DNA of 64,000 nucleotides from Leguminivora glycinivorella (GCF_023078275.1 NC_062975.1:8717141-8781140); one strand, 5' to 3'. Shown: positions 45,064-57,406, numbered from the stretch's first letter. Notes: generated by a model from the sequence alone, not told the origin. Program-made: numbers and translations.

Positions 45064-46356
45064 CGAGGGGTGATCCAAAAGTAATGATAATCAGTATGAA
45101 AGACACATAAAATGTTTAATAAAATAATTTATTTTTCTACGTAATCTCCTTCCAAGTCTACACACTTGGACCATCGTTTCTCCAGACTACGAATTCCTTT
45201 AAAAAAAAAATCTTTTTCTTGACCCTCCAAAAATGCCTCCACAGCGGCCATTACCTCGCCATCATTCAAAAATTTGTTGCCTCTAAGATCTTCCTTCAGC
45301 CGTGGAAAGAGATAAAAGTCGCTGGGGGCTAGGTCTGGCGAATATGGGGTGTTCCAGCAATTCGAACCCTGAATCACGGATGGCAGCCATCGCAACACCG
45401 GCCTTGTGGGGCGGTGCGTTGTCCTGGTGAAACAGGATGCCAGCTCGAAGTTTACCCCGCCGCTTTTCTTTGATTGCCTCTCTCAATCTGCGTATTTGGT
45501 CAGCGTAGTAGGAGCCCGTAATAGTGGTTCCCTTTTCCAGGTATTCGATCATTATGACTCCCTCAGCATCCCAAAACACTGAAGCCATGACCTTACCAGC
45601 GGAGCTTGCTACCTTGAATTTCTTCGGTGTAGGGGACGACGCTCGCTTCCAGGTCATGGATTGCTGTTTGGTCTCAGGATCGAAATGATGGATCCAAGAC
45701 TCGTCCATGGTTACAAACCGACGCAAAAATGTTTCGGGATCAGTTTGAAATTTTTCAAGATTAGACTTCGAAATCTCACAACGTATTTTCTTTTGTTCAG
45801 CCGTTAACATTCTAGGCACCCAACGAGCGGAGACTTTTTTCATATGTAATTCATCAGTTAAGATTCTTTGAATGCTGCCATACGAGATGCCTGTGAGCTC
45901 AACTAGATGCCTGATAGTCATCCTTCTATCTGTTAAAACGAGATCATTAATTTTTTTTACGTTTTCTCCAGTAAGGGCGACAGATGGACGGCCTTCGCGG
46001 TGTTCATCTTGAGTGGATGTTCTTCCCAAGTTAAACTCCTTTGACCAGCGTGCCACTGTAGAATACGGCGGAGCGGACTCCCCAGTGTTCCCACTAATTC
46101 AGCGTATATATCTTTAGTACACATTTTTTTCAAACAGAAGTATTTAATAACCGCTCTCACCTCAGTTTTCTCCATTTTTGCGATATTGTTCCGACTGCTC
46201 GTGAAAAAACAAATGCAACTCTCTGACAGATACATATTTTTTATTTTTATTTTTTTTTATTTACTAAGGAGTCTTTGTGGACAGTAACGGCATACCTATT
46301 TATTTTAATCCGATGCAAAAAGTATTCAGTTATCATTACTTTTGGATCACCCCTCG
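45064..46356 (-). mobile_element. Mariner transposon, 1293 bp
   Basis: Perfect 27-base terminal inverted repeats (CGAGGGGTGATCCAAAAGTA then ATGATAA) flanked by TA on both sides. The left arm at about 40755 has the empty TA site. The length is typical for mariner. The transposase (minus, about 46175-45129) is frameshifted and so inactive. Confidence 0.95.
45129..46175 (-). pseudogene. Mariner transposase, two frameshifts
   Basis: Cut-and-paste transposase of the Tc1/mariner superfamily. It starts MEKTEVRAVIKY (46175). N-terminal helix-turn-helix regions are seen around VLTDRRMTIRHLVELTGISYGS. The linker WVPRMLTAEQKK is typical of mariner. The catalytic aspartates are visible in VTMDESW, HQDNAPPH and SPDLAPSD. 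The spacing of the last two fits the D34D class if the second frameshift is bridged. Frame breaks lie near 46050 and 45350, so no full-length product can be made. The ends and TA duplication are intact, so the element could still be mobilised in trans. Confidence 0.92.
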
Positions 46357-47106
46357 TACACTGCCGTTTTGTTTTATTTTCTATTTGATAGAGAAAATAT
46401 TATTGAGGTAAGTATAAGTAGATTCTTGAGTGGTGGACTAGAAATTAATACAGGGATGCTACACGAATTAAATTACTTAGGTCTTTGCGTAAGGAGAAGA
46501 GAAGAATGTATTTATTTGTTTTATACTCGTATCTCCCATCTTCTATTTTTTACAAACTATTTAGGCCGATATTACACTATCATAGAAATATAGTCATAGA
46601 CAACATGCCGTCCTTTTTATTCACGTTACAGAAAAAGGGAGGCATACAGACCTATGATCAGAGATATAGGTATGATAATGTAATATTAGGACTTGGTAAG
46701 AGAAGAGAAGTGACCGTTTATGTAGGTAAGTACATAAACAAACCATTTATTTGCAATCAGTAGGTACGGTTAGCCAAGAAGGCAAGAATGTATGAATATA
46801 TGACTTTCATAGCCAAAAAGCCACATAATAATCCAAATGAAATGTTTATATCAATATTGTATGTTTTCGTTACTTTTATATATATAACGTTTATATTATG
46901 TTTAAGGTGAGAACGTAAGTAAGTGCATATTTTATCGATAATTGAATCGACAAAGTAACATCCCTAGCTAACACAAAACCAGGGACCACCTACCAAAAAG
47001 AGAAATAACTAGCATATATCCATCCTTTTTCAATACATTATCTAAGTCATAAGGAAGTCAAGGATGAGTATATGCATTTTACACGAATTTTTATTAGGGG
47101 GGCTTG

Positions 47107-47593
47107 ACACAGACCATACATCGATATCAACGGTCACCGCCATAGAACATTTTATTAAATGCCCGTTAAATAAATTCCTGTCTGCTTTATAGGAACGGAA
47201 TGGAAATTGATTACTCCTAAGATATCTTTTTCCCACTCTCACGTATTGAAGAACCTTTGCAAGGCCCAGTCGTATCCGTAATTATTACAATTAATCAAAA
47301 CTTTTTCAACATAAATAATGTTTGTAATGGATAACTTTTTGCGAGTAGCTCACTTCCTAAACACAACCCATAGCCAAAACCACAGACTAAAGACGTGTAT
47401 GATGACATTGACAATACAATGACAAATGACAGCTTCGTAAAAATAAATACGTCAGAGAGTGAGAGTCAAGCAATTTTATTGTGCATTTACTTTACTGAGA
47501 TTGATGTGTGGCTGTAGGATTTCTATTAAGTCTACGCTCATAATAACAATAAAAAAAGTATTTGAACCGTACGCTACACTATAAATAATAATC
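47107..47593. promoter_or_regulatory. FAM32A upstream region
   Basis: 487 bases between the end of the palindrome arm and the start codon. It should hold the promoter and 5' leader. I see no strong TATA box at a usual distance, and a transcription start was not assigned. Confidence 0.4.
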
Positions 47594-48319
47594 ATGGGAG
47601 AAGAAGACGAGTATGCCTGCGTAAACAAATCCAAACTCAAAATAAAGACTGACTCTGGTATAAAAAAGAAAAAGAAGAAGAAGGCAAATAAAGATACTGA
47701 CAAAATTATCGAAGAGGAGGTCAAAGAACAGATAAAGCAGCAGGCCAACACAGACAAACGAACCAAAGCCGAAATCGCCTTCCAAAAGATGCAGGACAAA
47801 ATGGTATGCATACCATCTAGTTACGCTTATTACATTACGTAGAATGATAGAGAAATCAGTTTATTTAACGAGGTTTTCGTTTTAGATTTTGTAAGAGTAG
47901 TCAGGGATTGCGGAGGAAGCAATACATTGTATCTCTTTCCTTGCTGACTACTCATTCTGAAATACTTCAATTGTCCCCTTTTATAAAACTACAGTTTTGG
48001 TATAGGTGGTTGCCCACCTGGTAAAGATAAAATCAAGTAATATTAATCTACCTACTTTCAGATCTGTCTGTGTCTGTTGGTAATAAATTTTTAAAAGACG
48101 TATTTATATTTGTGTCACTAAACATTTTCCCAGTATTAACTCGCATAAAGTTTGATTTTGAATAAATGTTAACTATAAAATATTTTTCCTTTTTAGAAAA
48201 AGCAGAGAATACTACAAAAGGCAGAGATGACTCACAAGCAACGAGTAGAAAAGTTCAATCAACATCTGGACAGTCTTACAGAGCACTTTGACATACCTAA
48301 AGTATCTTGGACAAAGTAA
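47594..48319 (+). CDS. FAM32A: FAM32A-like protein
   Basis: Two exons, 47594-47803 and 48197-48319 (donor ATG/GTATGC, acceptor TTTTTAG, phase 0), giving 110 residues. The N-terminal half is charged with a lysine block (KKKKKKKANK). The C-terminal half matches the conserved FAM32A tail: KRTKAEIAFQKMQ, ILQKAEMTHKQRVEKFN, then the signature LDSLTEHFDIPKVSWTK at the very end. In human FAM32A this C-terminus enters the catalytic centre of the C* spliceosome and promotes exon ligation, so a nuclear splicing role is expected. A poly(A) signal AATAAA lies near 48557. The sequence antisense to exon 1 also stays open but has no coding support. Confidence 0.93.
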
Positions 48320-49984
48320 AATTATTCAGGTGTTCAACTTGTTTGTGTTCATTAACTATAATTGATGAAACCACTGGATGAAAAAAATACATGAGTATCT
48401 ATTTAAAATCAGTATCTTGGTTAAACATAAGTTATGCGTCTAAGTAATGCAGTCTACCTTTTTTTGTTTTACACATCCGCATTAAGTACAACCTGTGAGT
48501 CTCTCAACTTTGAGTGCTAATTTGTTTTATGTAATAACTTGGTCAGTAAGATAATTAATAAATGTAATGTACAAATGTCTGTTTATTATTATAAATCTTT
48601 AGATACTGAGTGGGATCTACTAACCTGAAGGCAAAGAGGATCGAGTATTAAAGAGAGTTACTGTCAAAGTAAAATGTGTAATCACAGTGCATAGACTGCC
48701 ATCTCTCGACATAAGCTTAAAACTTTTGAACCTCAGTTTTGACAATTTGGCTCATATTCTTAGCTTGATATGTTTTAAAATGTCAAATATTAATATTAGC
48801 GCCATCTAGCCGTGCGTACCCCAAAGGTGTATCGCCATCTAGCTCACCGTACCTTACTCTGTATGGTTTTGGGGTACGTTTTTTTCTTAGACTTTATCTG
48901 TCTATACGAAGTTATATAGGTCAGTAAGATTATTAATAAATCTTATGTACAAATGTCTGTTTATTATTATAAATCTGCGTGTTTTTAGTGATTACCTAAT
49001 ACCTGAAGGTAACAAAATTATTAGGCTTATACATTAAGGATGAGGATTCATATTTTGGCACTTTGTCCACATCTATATTTAAAACCTTGGCTGTACCAAT
49101 ATGAACCGTCGTCTGTGGTGATTCTGGACCAATACCACCTTCAAACAGTCAAGAAGAGAGTGCACTCCCATCTTAAAGGCTGTAACACACTCCCAACTTA
49201 TCTAGTGCTTCAGATGTCCATGGTCGCAGCAACAGGCAATCTGTCTGCTTGTTTGCTTCATAAAAAAACATCCATTACAAATAAAACACTTAACCAATTT
49301 ATGTATTATAATTTTTATTGTGTACAGGATCATTTCATAAAAATTGAACAGAAAACCTGTATAAATTTCGGACTAATTACTTACTTAAAAATAAAATTTG
49401 TATACATACATAAATTTATATATTGATCTTTTATTTTGGACGGATAAAAGAATGTTAATGCTTAAAATATATCATTATCATTTTTACATAAACTTACAGA
49501 GACAGATTCAAAACAAGGCACAAAATCACTTATTAGGACGGATAATTATCAATTCTAGTCAATACAATTAAGCCTAAAAATATCAAAACACAAAATGACT
49601 ACTTAGGTATATTTTGTTTACTACAAGTATTGTGTTACTTCCTAATTAAGGCACATACAACTGCATATACTTTCTATTTAGTCATTTACTGGTAATAGTG
49701 ATACAATTGTAAATAATAAAAAATGAGATTCACTTTACCTTATATATATCTACATTAAAAGCACGCAACTGCACTGTTTACTATTAAGAAAAATAAATTA
49801 AGTATCATCATAATTAAGTGGTTCCAAGCTATTCTTATGCGCAATTTGGATTTCATATAATTTTACAGGATTGTTCATTCAAAGATAAAATTCAATATGT
49901 CTAAGTGCCAATTATAAAAATTACATTAATTGATGTCATGTGATCTATCACAACACTAAACACAGTTTGATATTGTACTAAATA
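48320..49984. other. 3' region of FAM32A and interspersed repeats
   Basis: A direct repeat of about 60 bases (GGTCAGTAAGATAATTAATA through GTCTGTTTATTATTATAAATC) occurs at 48539-48601 and 48918-48977, flanking an inserted element with GCCATCTAGC words. A short interspersed tail (GATGTCCATGGTCGCAGC and TTGTTTGCTTCATAAAAAAAC) is at 49200-49270. No gene. Confidence 0.55.
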
Positions 49985-52900
49985 TTATAAGAGTCGAATA
50001 AGAACTGCCAGTATAAACGTTTTAAAGCTTAAAGCTAGGAATGTTGCGTCATTACTCCTCCAGAAGGAGTAACTGAACTTGAATATTTTGATAAAGTTCT
50101 CTTTGGTGGTCCAGGGGTCGCTGCCGTCGTCGAAGTGCATGGGGCACTGGTCGCGCTCGCGCTCGTACTCCTCCATCTCGACGGCGACTGCGGCGCCCTC
50201 TGTGTAGTTCCAGGACGTCACGTCTTGTTTGAGATCGCAGAAAGGCCCTATAGCCTGAGACATCAATATTCTGAAAAAATAATGAAATATTTAAACAAAA
50301 TATATCAAACAGGATATGGGATGGTTTTAGTTTTAGTGGCCAGGCAGGCAAGTGATAAACGATATAATGTCAGGCCGTCCTTTTCGCACTATTTGTAAGT
50401 GCGATAGGGACACACCAATGCGATAAAGTTTATCCAACTAGTGTACTGTGCCAGCAGGATAGGTATACATACGGCGAGACCAAAATGAGGGGCAATTGAA
50501 AACACAAAAGGATATAAAAAAATTACCTATTGAGATCAGCCCGCTGATACACCCAACATCTGTACTTGGAGAAAGGATCCAACTCGTCATATGTAATAAG
50601 ATAAGACTTCAAATTTTCTTTCCAGTAGCCAATGCACTTCATTTTATAGTCAGGGTCACTGTAGATATCCACCGGTCGGCCCAGGTAGTCCACTGAGAGG
50701 CAGTAATTTTCTTTGATTTGTATAGTCTTTTGGTCTGTATCACAGACAGAGAAGTCACTTATGTTCAGTTTGCAGTACAGGTTTGGACGAGGACTCAATG
50801 TGACACCACCTAGGATTCTAGTCTCAAATCTGACATCGCCTCTTTGAGTAAAGTTGAACTTTCCAGCAACAGGGCAGCGGATGGGTGACGGGTCTTTCTT
50901 AAGGAAAAGGTCGTAGCGCCATTGCTTCTTATTAGGGAACTGCACCCATGAACAGACTGTATGGAAATTACTCTGAATCATAGCTAGACCTTTGCGGTAT
51001 CTGAAAAGGAGTAGTTACGTATTATTCATCTTGAAAATAATCAATAGTTGTGTGACTTCTTGAAGAAATCTTCTACAGTTCTCATTATATTATGTGCAAT
51101 TGTGCATAATAAATAAATAAAAAAAATATAAAAGCCTTTTATTTCTGGTAATAAATAACTTAAAAGTTTGAAATTTTCATCTATGATTTACAAATTCATG
51201 TCATCATAAATGTCAAACTGTCTGCTTTTTCTACAAATAAAAAATATTATATGAAAGCCTATTTAATATAGATTATGAATAATATAACTTTTACCCACCT
51301 TTACTAACGTTAAGTTTCATAAAAAAAAACCTTTAAGCCGCGCGGCGTCGGGACGCCGCGAGCGTAATTTTAAAATGCCTTTATTTTAAAAAACTCTATT
51401 AGAACCCGTTTAGCTATTAGGTCATGTTTAGTATCGTTTTCGAGTAAATAAATAACGTAGAATTTAGTTTTGGTACTAAAATGACCATTTAATGTTAAAT
51501 AAAATAAAAAAAAATAAAAAAAAATCTGTGAGTTGCAAATTCAAGTCACCATAAATGTCAAACCCTATTCACAAAGGATAGTACGCGTTCACCTACGCGA
51601 GCTTAGACTGTGTGCGGGGAACGCGCCTCTTTCATATATTTGATCGCCAGTGTCAGAGGTGTGTTAATGCATAAATAGAAAAAGATTCATTATTATTGAC
51701 TCCGGTGTCGACAACGGCAACACTCGGGTCGGACCACACGATCTAAAGACCGACTGTACCTGTTATTTATTCATTGTAGTGAATCGTGTAAGAAATTTAT
51801 ATAATAGTATTTTATACAATCGTGATATAATACAAAACTTTTCAGTCGAGTACTATGTGTAGTACGGTACGAGAGTAAAAAGCTTAATTATATCACTATT
51901 GTATACAAGACTTTTTCTACGAGTCATCATCTTCATCATCAGTGGACGGAAATATCACCATTCATGCAAGTTAAAATTAATGTCAATAGAGTCGTTCACC
52001 GTTGTATCAACATCGAATTACCTAGCAACCAATTGTTTGTAATAACCGTCTCTGATTGGCCGATACGATAACGCGACAGATAAAAAAAATGTGTTTCAGA
52101 TGCAGGAAAATTTGCCAGGTATCGCAAATTAGTATAGAAATTGTATGAAGTTCTATTTTTGAAATTATTATAGTTAACTAAAGTCAATTATAATGAGCTT
52201 ATTATAATTGAGTCGGAACTGCCATAGAGTATCCAACACTGAAAAGTTAGCACTTATAGTTTAGTCTGTGGTGTCCTAATTGACAGATTACTCATACTCA
52301 TACTATACATTCCCTTCACAGAGACATAGCTGGGTACATATGGAACTGCATAAGGAAGGCTCTACCCTCTTTATGCAGTTGCATCGGTTTTTGCAACCTG
52401 ATTTACATTTACATCTTGTAACTTCTAAGCATATACTGGCCACTTCAGTGTTGCCTGACTGGGATGGAAGGAAGAAGGAGACGAATGGGTACCACACTAC
52501 CCATTCGTCTCCTTCTTCCTTCCATCCCCAAGAAGACGGACTTGGCAAATTTTGGTGTGGCACCAACGCCTGACTCCAAACAAGAACGCCCTGAGTCCCA
52601 TTTCTCAAAACTGAAAGTTACAAGTTACAAGCGGAAGTCTCTTTGCAACTTGTCATATTAGACATTGACAACCAGTTGAAAATTGTAACTTGTAGCTTCG
52701 AGAAATGGGCCCCTGGTACACTGTGCGCAGTATATGCTGATGCAAGGCAGCCTCTGAAGGAGGTATGTTCTCCAATTGTCGATCTTTTCTGGTACCTAAA
52801 GAGGTAGGTACTTCGACCACTCATTCACCGTTACGCAACGACTTGGTCTGAAACAATATGTGCATTATCATTTTAGAGTCTACAACTATCAAATTACAAC

Positions 52901-55900
52901 TTTTTGGTGGATCACGTAACCTTCAGTATTACCCACTTACGTTACGTATCATACAAAATTATTACAAACTTTAGTAGAATCTGATTTGCCTCTGATATTG
53001 CTCCATCTTGTAATAGTTTGACACCTTGGGTGAAACAACTTGTGGGGAAACAACTACATATTTGCGGCAATTGCATTTGAAACATTTGGACCATGGTCAT
53101 CAGACACCAACCAGTTCGTGAAGAAAGTTTCCACCAAACTTGTCTGGGTGTTTGGTGACATAGGCATAGGCTTTTACATCATATTTTTTATTTAAAGAAA
53201 AAGCAAACAGTTGACATTTTTGTTGACTTGAATTTGCAAATCATAGATGAATATTTTTTTTTATTTATTTACCATTAAATTATAATTGTAGTACCAAAAA
53301 TAAATTCTTTGTTATTAATTTACTCGAAAACTATATCAAACATGACCTAATAGCTAAACCGGGTCTAATAGAGTTTTTAAAATAGAGGTATTTTAAAATT
53401 ACGCTCACGGCGTCCCGACGCCGCGCGTTGTAAAGTAATTTTTTTGTGGAACTTAACGTTTGTGAAGGTAAATAAAAGTTATATTTTTTATAATCTATAT
53501 TAAATAGGCTTTCATGTCATATTTTTTATTTATAGAAAAAGCAAACAGTTTGTCATTTATGATGACTTGAATTTGTAAATCATGGATGAAAATTTTAATT
53601 TTTTTAATTTTTTTAAACTTTACTTACCATTAAATTATAATTTTAGTACCAAAAATGAATTCTACGTTATTGATTTACTCGAAAACGATATCAAACATGA
53701 CCTAATAGCTAAACGGGGTCTAATAGAGTTTCTAAAATAAAGGCATTTCAAAATTACGCTCGCGGTGTCCCGACGCCGCGCGTCTTAAAGTATTTTTTTT
53801 GTGGAACTTAACGTTAGTAAAGGTGGATAAAAGTTATATGTTTTATAATCTATATTAAATAGGCTATCATGTCATATTTTTTATTTATAGAAAAAGCAAA
53901 CAGTTTGTCATTTATGATGACCTGAATTTGTAAATCATGGATGAAAATTTCAATTTTTTTATTTTTTTTTATTTTATTTACCATTAAATTATAATTTTAG
54001 TACTAAAAACTAATTCTACGTTATTGATTTACTCGAAAACGATACCAAACATGACCTATTAACTAAACGGGGTAAGTTAGAATTTTTCAAACCAAGCCGG
54101 GTGAAGCGGTACTTTGACCCCCTCCCGGGCCCCAGGGGGAGGCTCCCGAAGGCTCCCGATCTTAATATTATGAGCATACTGCTTACCTTATTATATTGTG
54201 ATGTTGTGGTACAAAGTCGAAACATACATAATCTTTCTGGCAGCCATCCACGGTAAGACGAGCCATCATCACTCTGCTGTCACGCTGTTCCCTGTAAAAT
54301 AAATGATAAGAGATATATTCATAATTGTTGTCAAGAAAAAGGTAAGTTGTTCACTTGAACATAGTCTGTGGAAGCATTTTTCAAGTCAACCTGAATTATA
54401 TCAAATTCTAAGTTTCAGTTCATTAATAAACCGCTTTCAAAGACCTACAATATTCTCCAAATGTTCTAATAATGCTAAAGATATTACCTGCACACATAGA
54501 TAGTCCTTCTGTATCTATCCTCGTCAGGGTAGTAAGTTTCTATGATGTGTGTTTCATTTATAAACACATCTGCATCAATGTTGGCTGTGTTGATCCAGTC
54601 TCCAGAAAAGTTTTGAGGTAGTCGACAACCAGGTTCAACAACTTCAGACTGCAAATAAACATAATACAAGAGTTGGTAAATGCGAAGGCAGGTTTCTTCA
54701 TTACATAAGCCTCATCTCAAATGTTCATGATTTACTCGTCCAAAAGAGAGTTGGCGGGGACATCAAAGTCATCCAACTAAGATGAGTAGAGGAAGGAAGG
54801 AACGGGAGGTCTTTGCCTAGCCTGGGGCACAATTTAGGCTATTGGAAAAAAAAATATTTTCATGTCTATGATCTTACCTTTACAGGAGTGACTTTATATC
54901 TCTCTGGGGACTTTTCAACAGTCTTCAGAGCATTACATTCCGGAGTAATTGAGGCGCCAAGATATAAGTCATCATCTCTGTTTTTAAGGAAGCAGCGATA
55001 TCTCTCATCTTTTCGAGATTCTTTGGTGTTGGCCACAGCGAAGAAATGGTTCTTACCGACAAACCAATGCCCTGAAAAATAATAATTCATATAGGACTTT
55101 AATAAAAGTCTGTCTGATTTATTTCTTTCTGGTTTTACCCAACTAAATTGCATTTACAAGTGAATTATACCGGGTGCCCGGTAATTAATGGACAACCTTT
55201 TAACCACCAAGAGGGCACCTTATACTGGTCCAGAAAATCGACTTTTGACCAGTATAAGGTGCCCTCTTGGTGGTTAAAAGGCCTGTCGCCTGGTTTTCGA
55301 GATTTTCACACTTTTTAAAATTTTAATACAACCTAAAATTTTAAAAAGTGTGAAAATCTCGAAAACCAGGCGACTTTTACTAAACCTTAATGTCGGTTTT
55401 CTGGACCACTATAAGGTGCCCTCTTGGTGGTTAAAAGGTTGCTCATTAATATCCATTGAAATTTTAAAAAGTGTGAAAATCTCGAAAACCAGGCGACTTT
55501 TACTAAACCTTAAAGTCGATTTTCTGGACCAGTATAAGGTGCCCTCTTGGTGGATAAAAGGTTGTCCATTAATTACTGGGCACCCTGTATAATAAAGAAT
55601 TACAGAATATGATAATTTTAAACAATAAGCAGGGCTCCAAAACAATATTCATAACAATTGTGTTAAAGTCTAGTCAAATGTCCCACTTCCCTTTAACACA
55701 ACTTTACATAACCCATCAATGTTGTATTCAACAGTTCATGTGCTTGAAGGGGAAGGTTGGTTAGTTGAGTATGAGTATTTAAGAAACGTAAACTGGGCAT
55801 AGTAAATTGGAATACTTTACCTAAGCAACTGTACTCCACTACTCCATCAAAAGTTCCAGACATTCCAGGGCATTTTCTGTAAGTGATGTTGAATTTCTGG

Positions 55901-56815
55901 TTGGTGATCAAGAACTGAGTTCCGGCCGTCTGACAGGACCTGATCTGAGCGTCTGGGTGGGTGCACTCTCCTGTGAACCTGAAGCGGTTCTGGAAGCCAA
56001 ATGTCCACACCCCTTCCAATGATGAACGGCAATTCACCTAACATAAAAGTAATTTTAGATATATTATACAATGGCAAGTAACTGTACTAATAATCCACTT
56101 CTCTATACTTCTAAATCCTGTTACCCACTGTTGGTGTGTAGGGTTCGAATAATATTCCTCCTTTGACTTTCGTCTTGGGTAGGTAGGGTGAAATCCTCCC
56201 ACTATATCTTTTACACTTTTATAATTCATAAATTCTCATAAGAAACTTACTGGTATATAGTTCTCAGAAAACAGTGTAATTAGCTGCTGGTCATTTCTCA
56301 AACCCCTGCAAACTCTTTCAACCGTTGGTTCCTCATCCAGCGCCAGATCGACACAGGGTGTCTCAAACTTCTCCAGAACATTAACAGTCCTCACAATGAG
56401 CTTCACACAGTAGTAACAATTTGTGTATTTGAAGACCATAGTGTAGTTTACGTGAAAATCGGCTTTAATATTTTGGCAGACTCCCCTAAAAATAGGAAAA
56501 ATACATTAACCGGATGAATAAGATTACTGATGCCGACTAAGAGAAGACTAAAGTAAAATAAATTATACCTTCCGGTCATGTCGCTTGCGTTGATGTCAGT
56601 AATAGTTTGCTTTCCATTTTCAAAAGAAAACCAAGTATTTCGTAATACAATCGGAATTGTACACTCTGAACATACCGAAGCCACTGAAACACGTTAAAAT
56701 TTTAGTTAGGGCGTCGCCTTTATAAGCACAGCGTATAAATAATTACAACACGCAATTACTTACCTCCCAATATTAATATCGGTATAAACACTTTCAGACC
56801 GACATTTGCACCCAT
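49985..56815 (-). CDS. Secreted, probably GPI-anchored Cys-rich protein (DUF7042-7045 type)
   Basis: Nine coding exons: 56764-56815, 56569-56683, 56251-56485, 55821-56037, 54878-55071, 54488-54648, 54187-54291, 50527-51000 and 49985-50270. All junctions are GT-AG and in phase, giving 612 residues. Residues 1-17 plus a little more form a signal peptide. The body has four cysteine-rich blocks that I match from memory to arthropod domains annotated DUF7044, DUF7043, DUF7042 and DUF7045. Landmarks are CRSSLEGVWTFGFQN, CPGMSGTFDGVVEYSCLG, CRLPQNFSGDWINTAN, CSWVQFPNKK and PVDIYSDPDYKMKCIGYW. The last residues are hydrophobic (FKTFILAVLIRLL) after a polar stretch, as in GPI signals. The function is unknown to me. 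It is divergently paired with ELOF1. Intron 7 (3.2 kb) is full of repeats. Confidence 0.9.
51121..51540 (-). repeat. Inverted member of the intronic 353-bp repeat family
   Basis: Reads as the inverse of the array at 53165-54085: TGACATTTATGATGACATG, GGACGCCGCGAGCGTAATTT, GTCATGTTTAGTATCGTTTTC. It carries the same GCGGCGTCGGGACGCCGCG palindrome. Confidence 0.85.
52303..52608 (-). pseudogene. Fragment with CXC-type cysteine motif, probably transposon-derived
   Basis: The C-terminal part of this 101-codon frame reads CKCKSGCKNRCNC, then LCSSICTQLC, resembling the CXC (Tesmin/TSO1-like) tail seen at the end of many insect transposon-encoded proteins. The first part comes from a local inverted duplication (52461-52530), so only about 52303-52420 is likely old coding sequence. 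It lies in intron 7 of the host gene. Confidence 0.4.
52461..52530. repeat. Perfect hairpin, 30-base arms
   Basis: CTGGGATGGAAGGAAGAAGG continuing to ATGGGT, a short ACCACACT loop, and the exact inverse back to CCTTCCATCCCCA. It looks like a recent local foldback duplication in the middle of a decayed frame. Confidence 0.9.
52588..52717. mobile_element. MITE, CCCATTTCTC termini
   Basis: CCCTGAGTCCCATTTCTCAAAACTG with inner TTACAAGTTACAAG, matched in inverse by CTTGTAGCTTCGAGAAATGGGCCCCTGG. About 130 bases. Confidence 0.75.
53165..54085 (+). repeat. Tandem array, about 353-bp unit, in intron 7
   Basis: Units begin TCATATTTTTTATTTA.AGAAAAAGCAAACAG near 53178, 53516 and 53872 and contain GATATCAAACATGACCTAATAG and GACGCCGCGCG. 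The last unit is truncated after CATGACCTATTAACTAAACG. With the inverse copy at 51121-51540 there are four members in one intron. Confidence 0.85.
55169..55588. mobile_element. DNA element with ACAGGGTGCCC ends, in intron 4
   Basis: The left end ACCGGGTGCCCGGTAATTAATGG and right end inverse ACAGGGTGCCCAGTAATTAATGG both continue ACAACCTTTT. Flanking TA is possible. Inside, a segment with GTGCCCTCTTGGTGG and TCTCGAAAACCAGGCGAC is present in several direct and inverted copies, so the element has duplicated internally. Confidence 0.8.
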
Positions 56816-57406
56816 TTTGTATAATTTACTTTTAAGAATCCATACATAAAAGCCTTAAAACTTAAAATTCCCCAACCGATTCCCAAACTCGTTTCTTTCG
56901 TTTCGTTTACGTTTAGCTGCTATGGGCTTTTGGCAGTTCAGTTCGGTTTCATTCACGAAATAAGAAATGAGCTGTCCAGGACCACATTCTAAACGTCCTT
57001 TGTTTTAAACCTCTGAGCCACACCACTCCACTATGCTGTCAAATTAGTCAAATAACTCAAATATCATTTTGATTGACGTTTCATGATTTGAACATCGTTT
57101 TTTCTTTATTCATCTTATTCTGCTTGAAAAATAAGATATTTTATATTATTTAGAACCAATTGCGGGATCGTTAAAAAGAAATCTTATAACTTTCAGGAAT
57201 CTGAATCCTTTAAGTAAAATATGTGACTTGAGTAAAAGCGGACCTCACTCGTAAACAAATCCCGATCTGTAACAGCAAAAACTACTAAAACTAGCAAAGG
57301 CAAGACTTGAGTAAGTACAGCACACGACTTACGATTATTCCTTATTTAATGTCTAATACGCTATAATTAAGTATCTGTTTAGCAGCAAATTATTTGTTTT
57401 TGCAGT
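56816..57406. promoter_or_regulatory. Divergent promoter region, Cys-rich gene and ELOF1
   Basis: The two start codons are 591 bases apart and face away from each other. ELOF1 has a 5' untranslated intron: the acceptor TTTTTGCAG ends one base before ATG, so its first exon lies somewhere in about 57230-57320. No TATA box is convincing on either side. Confidence 0.5.

Larger units (their letters stand above)
42572..47106 (-). repeat. Right arm of large inverted duplication
   Basis: Inverse of 39419-41616, ending at AGGGGGGCTTG. It was expanded by a non-LTR element (42968-44425), a hairpin MITE (44808-44970) and a mariner (45064-46356), each absent from the left arm. Confidence 0.92.

Noticed and set aside
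47476..47811. Antisense 111-codon frame opposite FAM32A exon 1
   Set aside because: It is the mirror of a Lys-rich coding exon and reads as poly-Phe/Leu. It has no independent support.
50052..50351. Arg-rich minus-strand frame overlapping the last exon of the Cys-rich gene
   Set aside because: A shadow frame, lacking the conserved motifs of the real exon.
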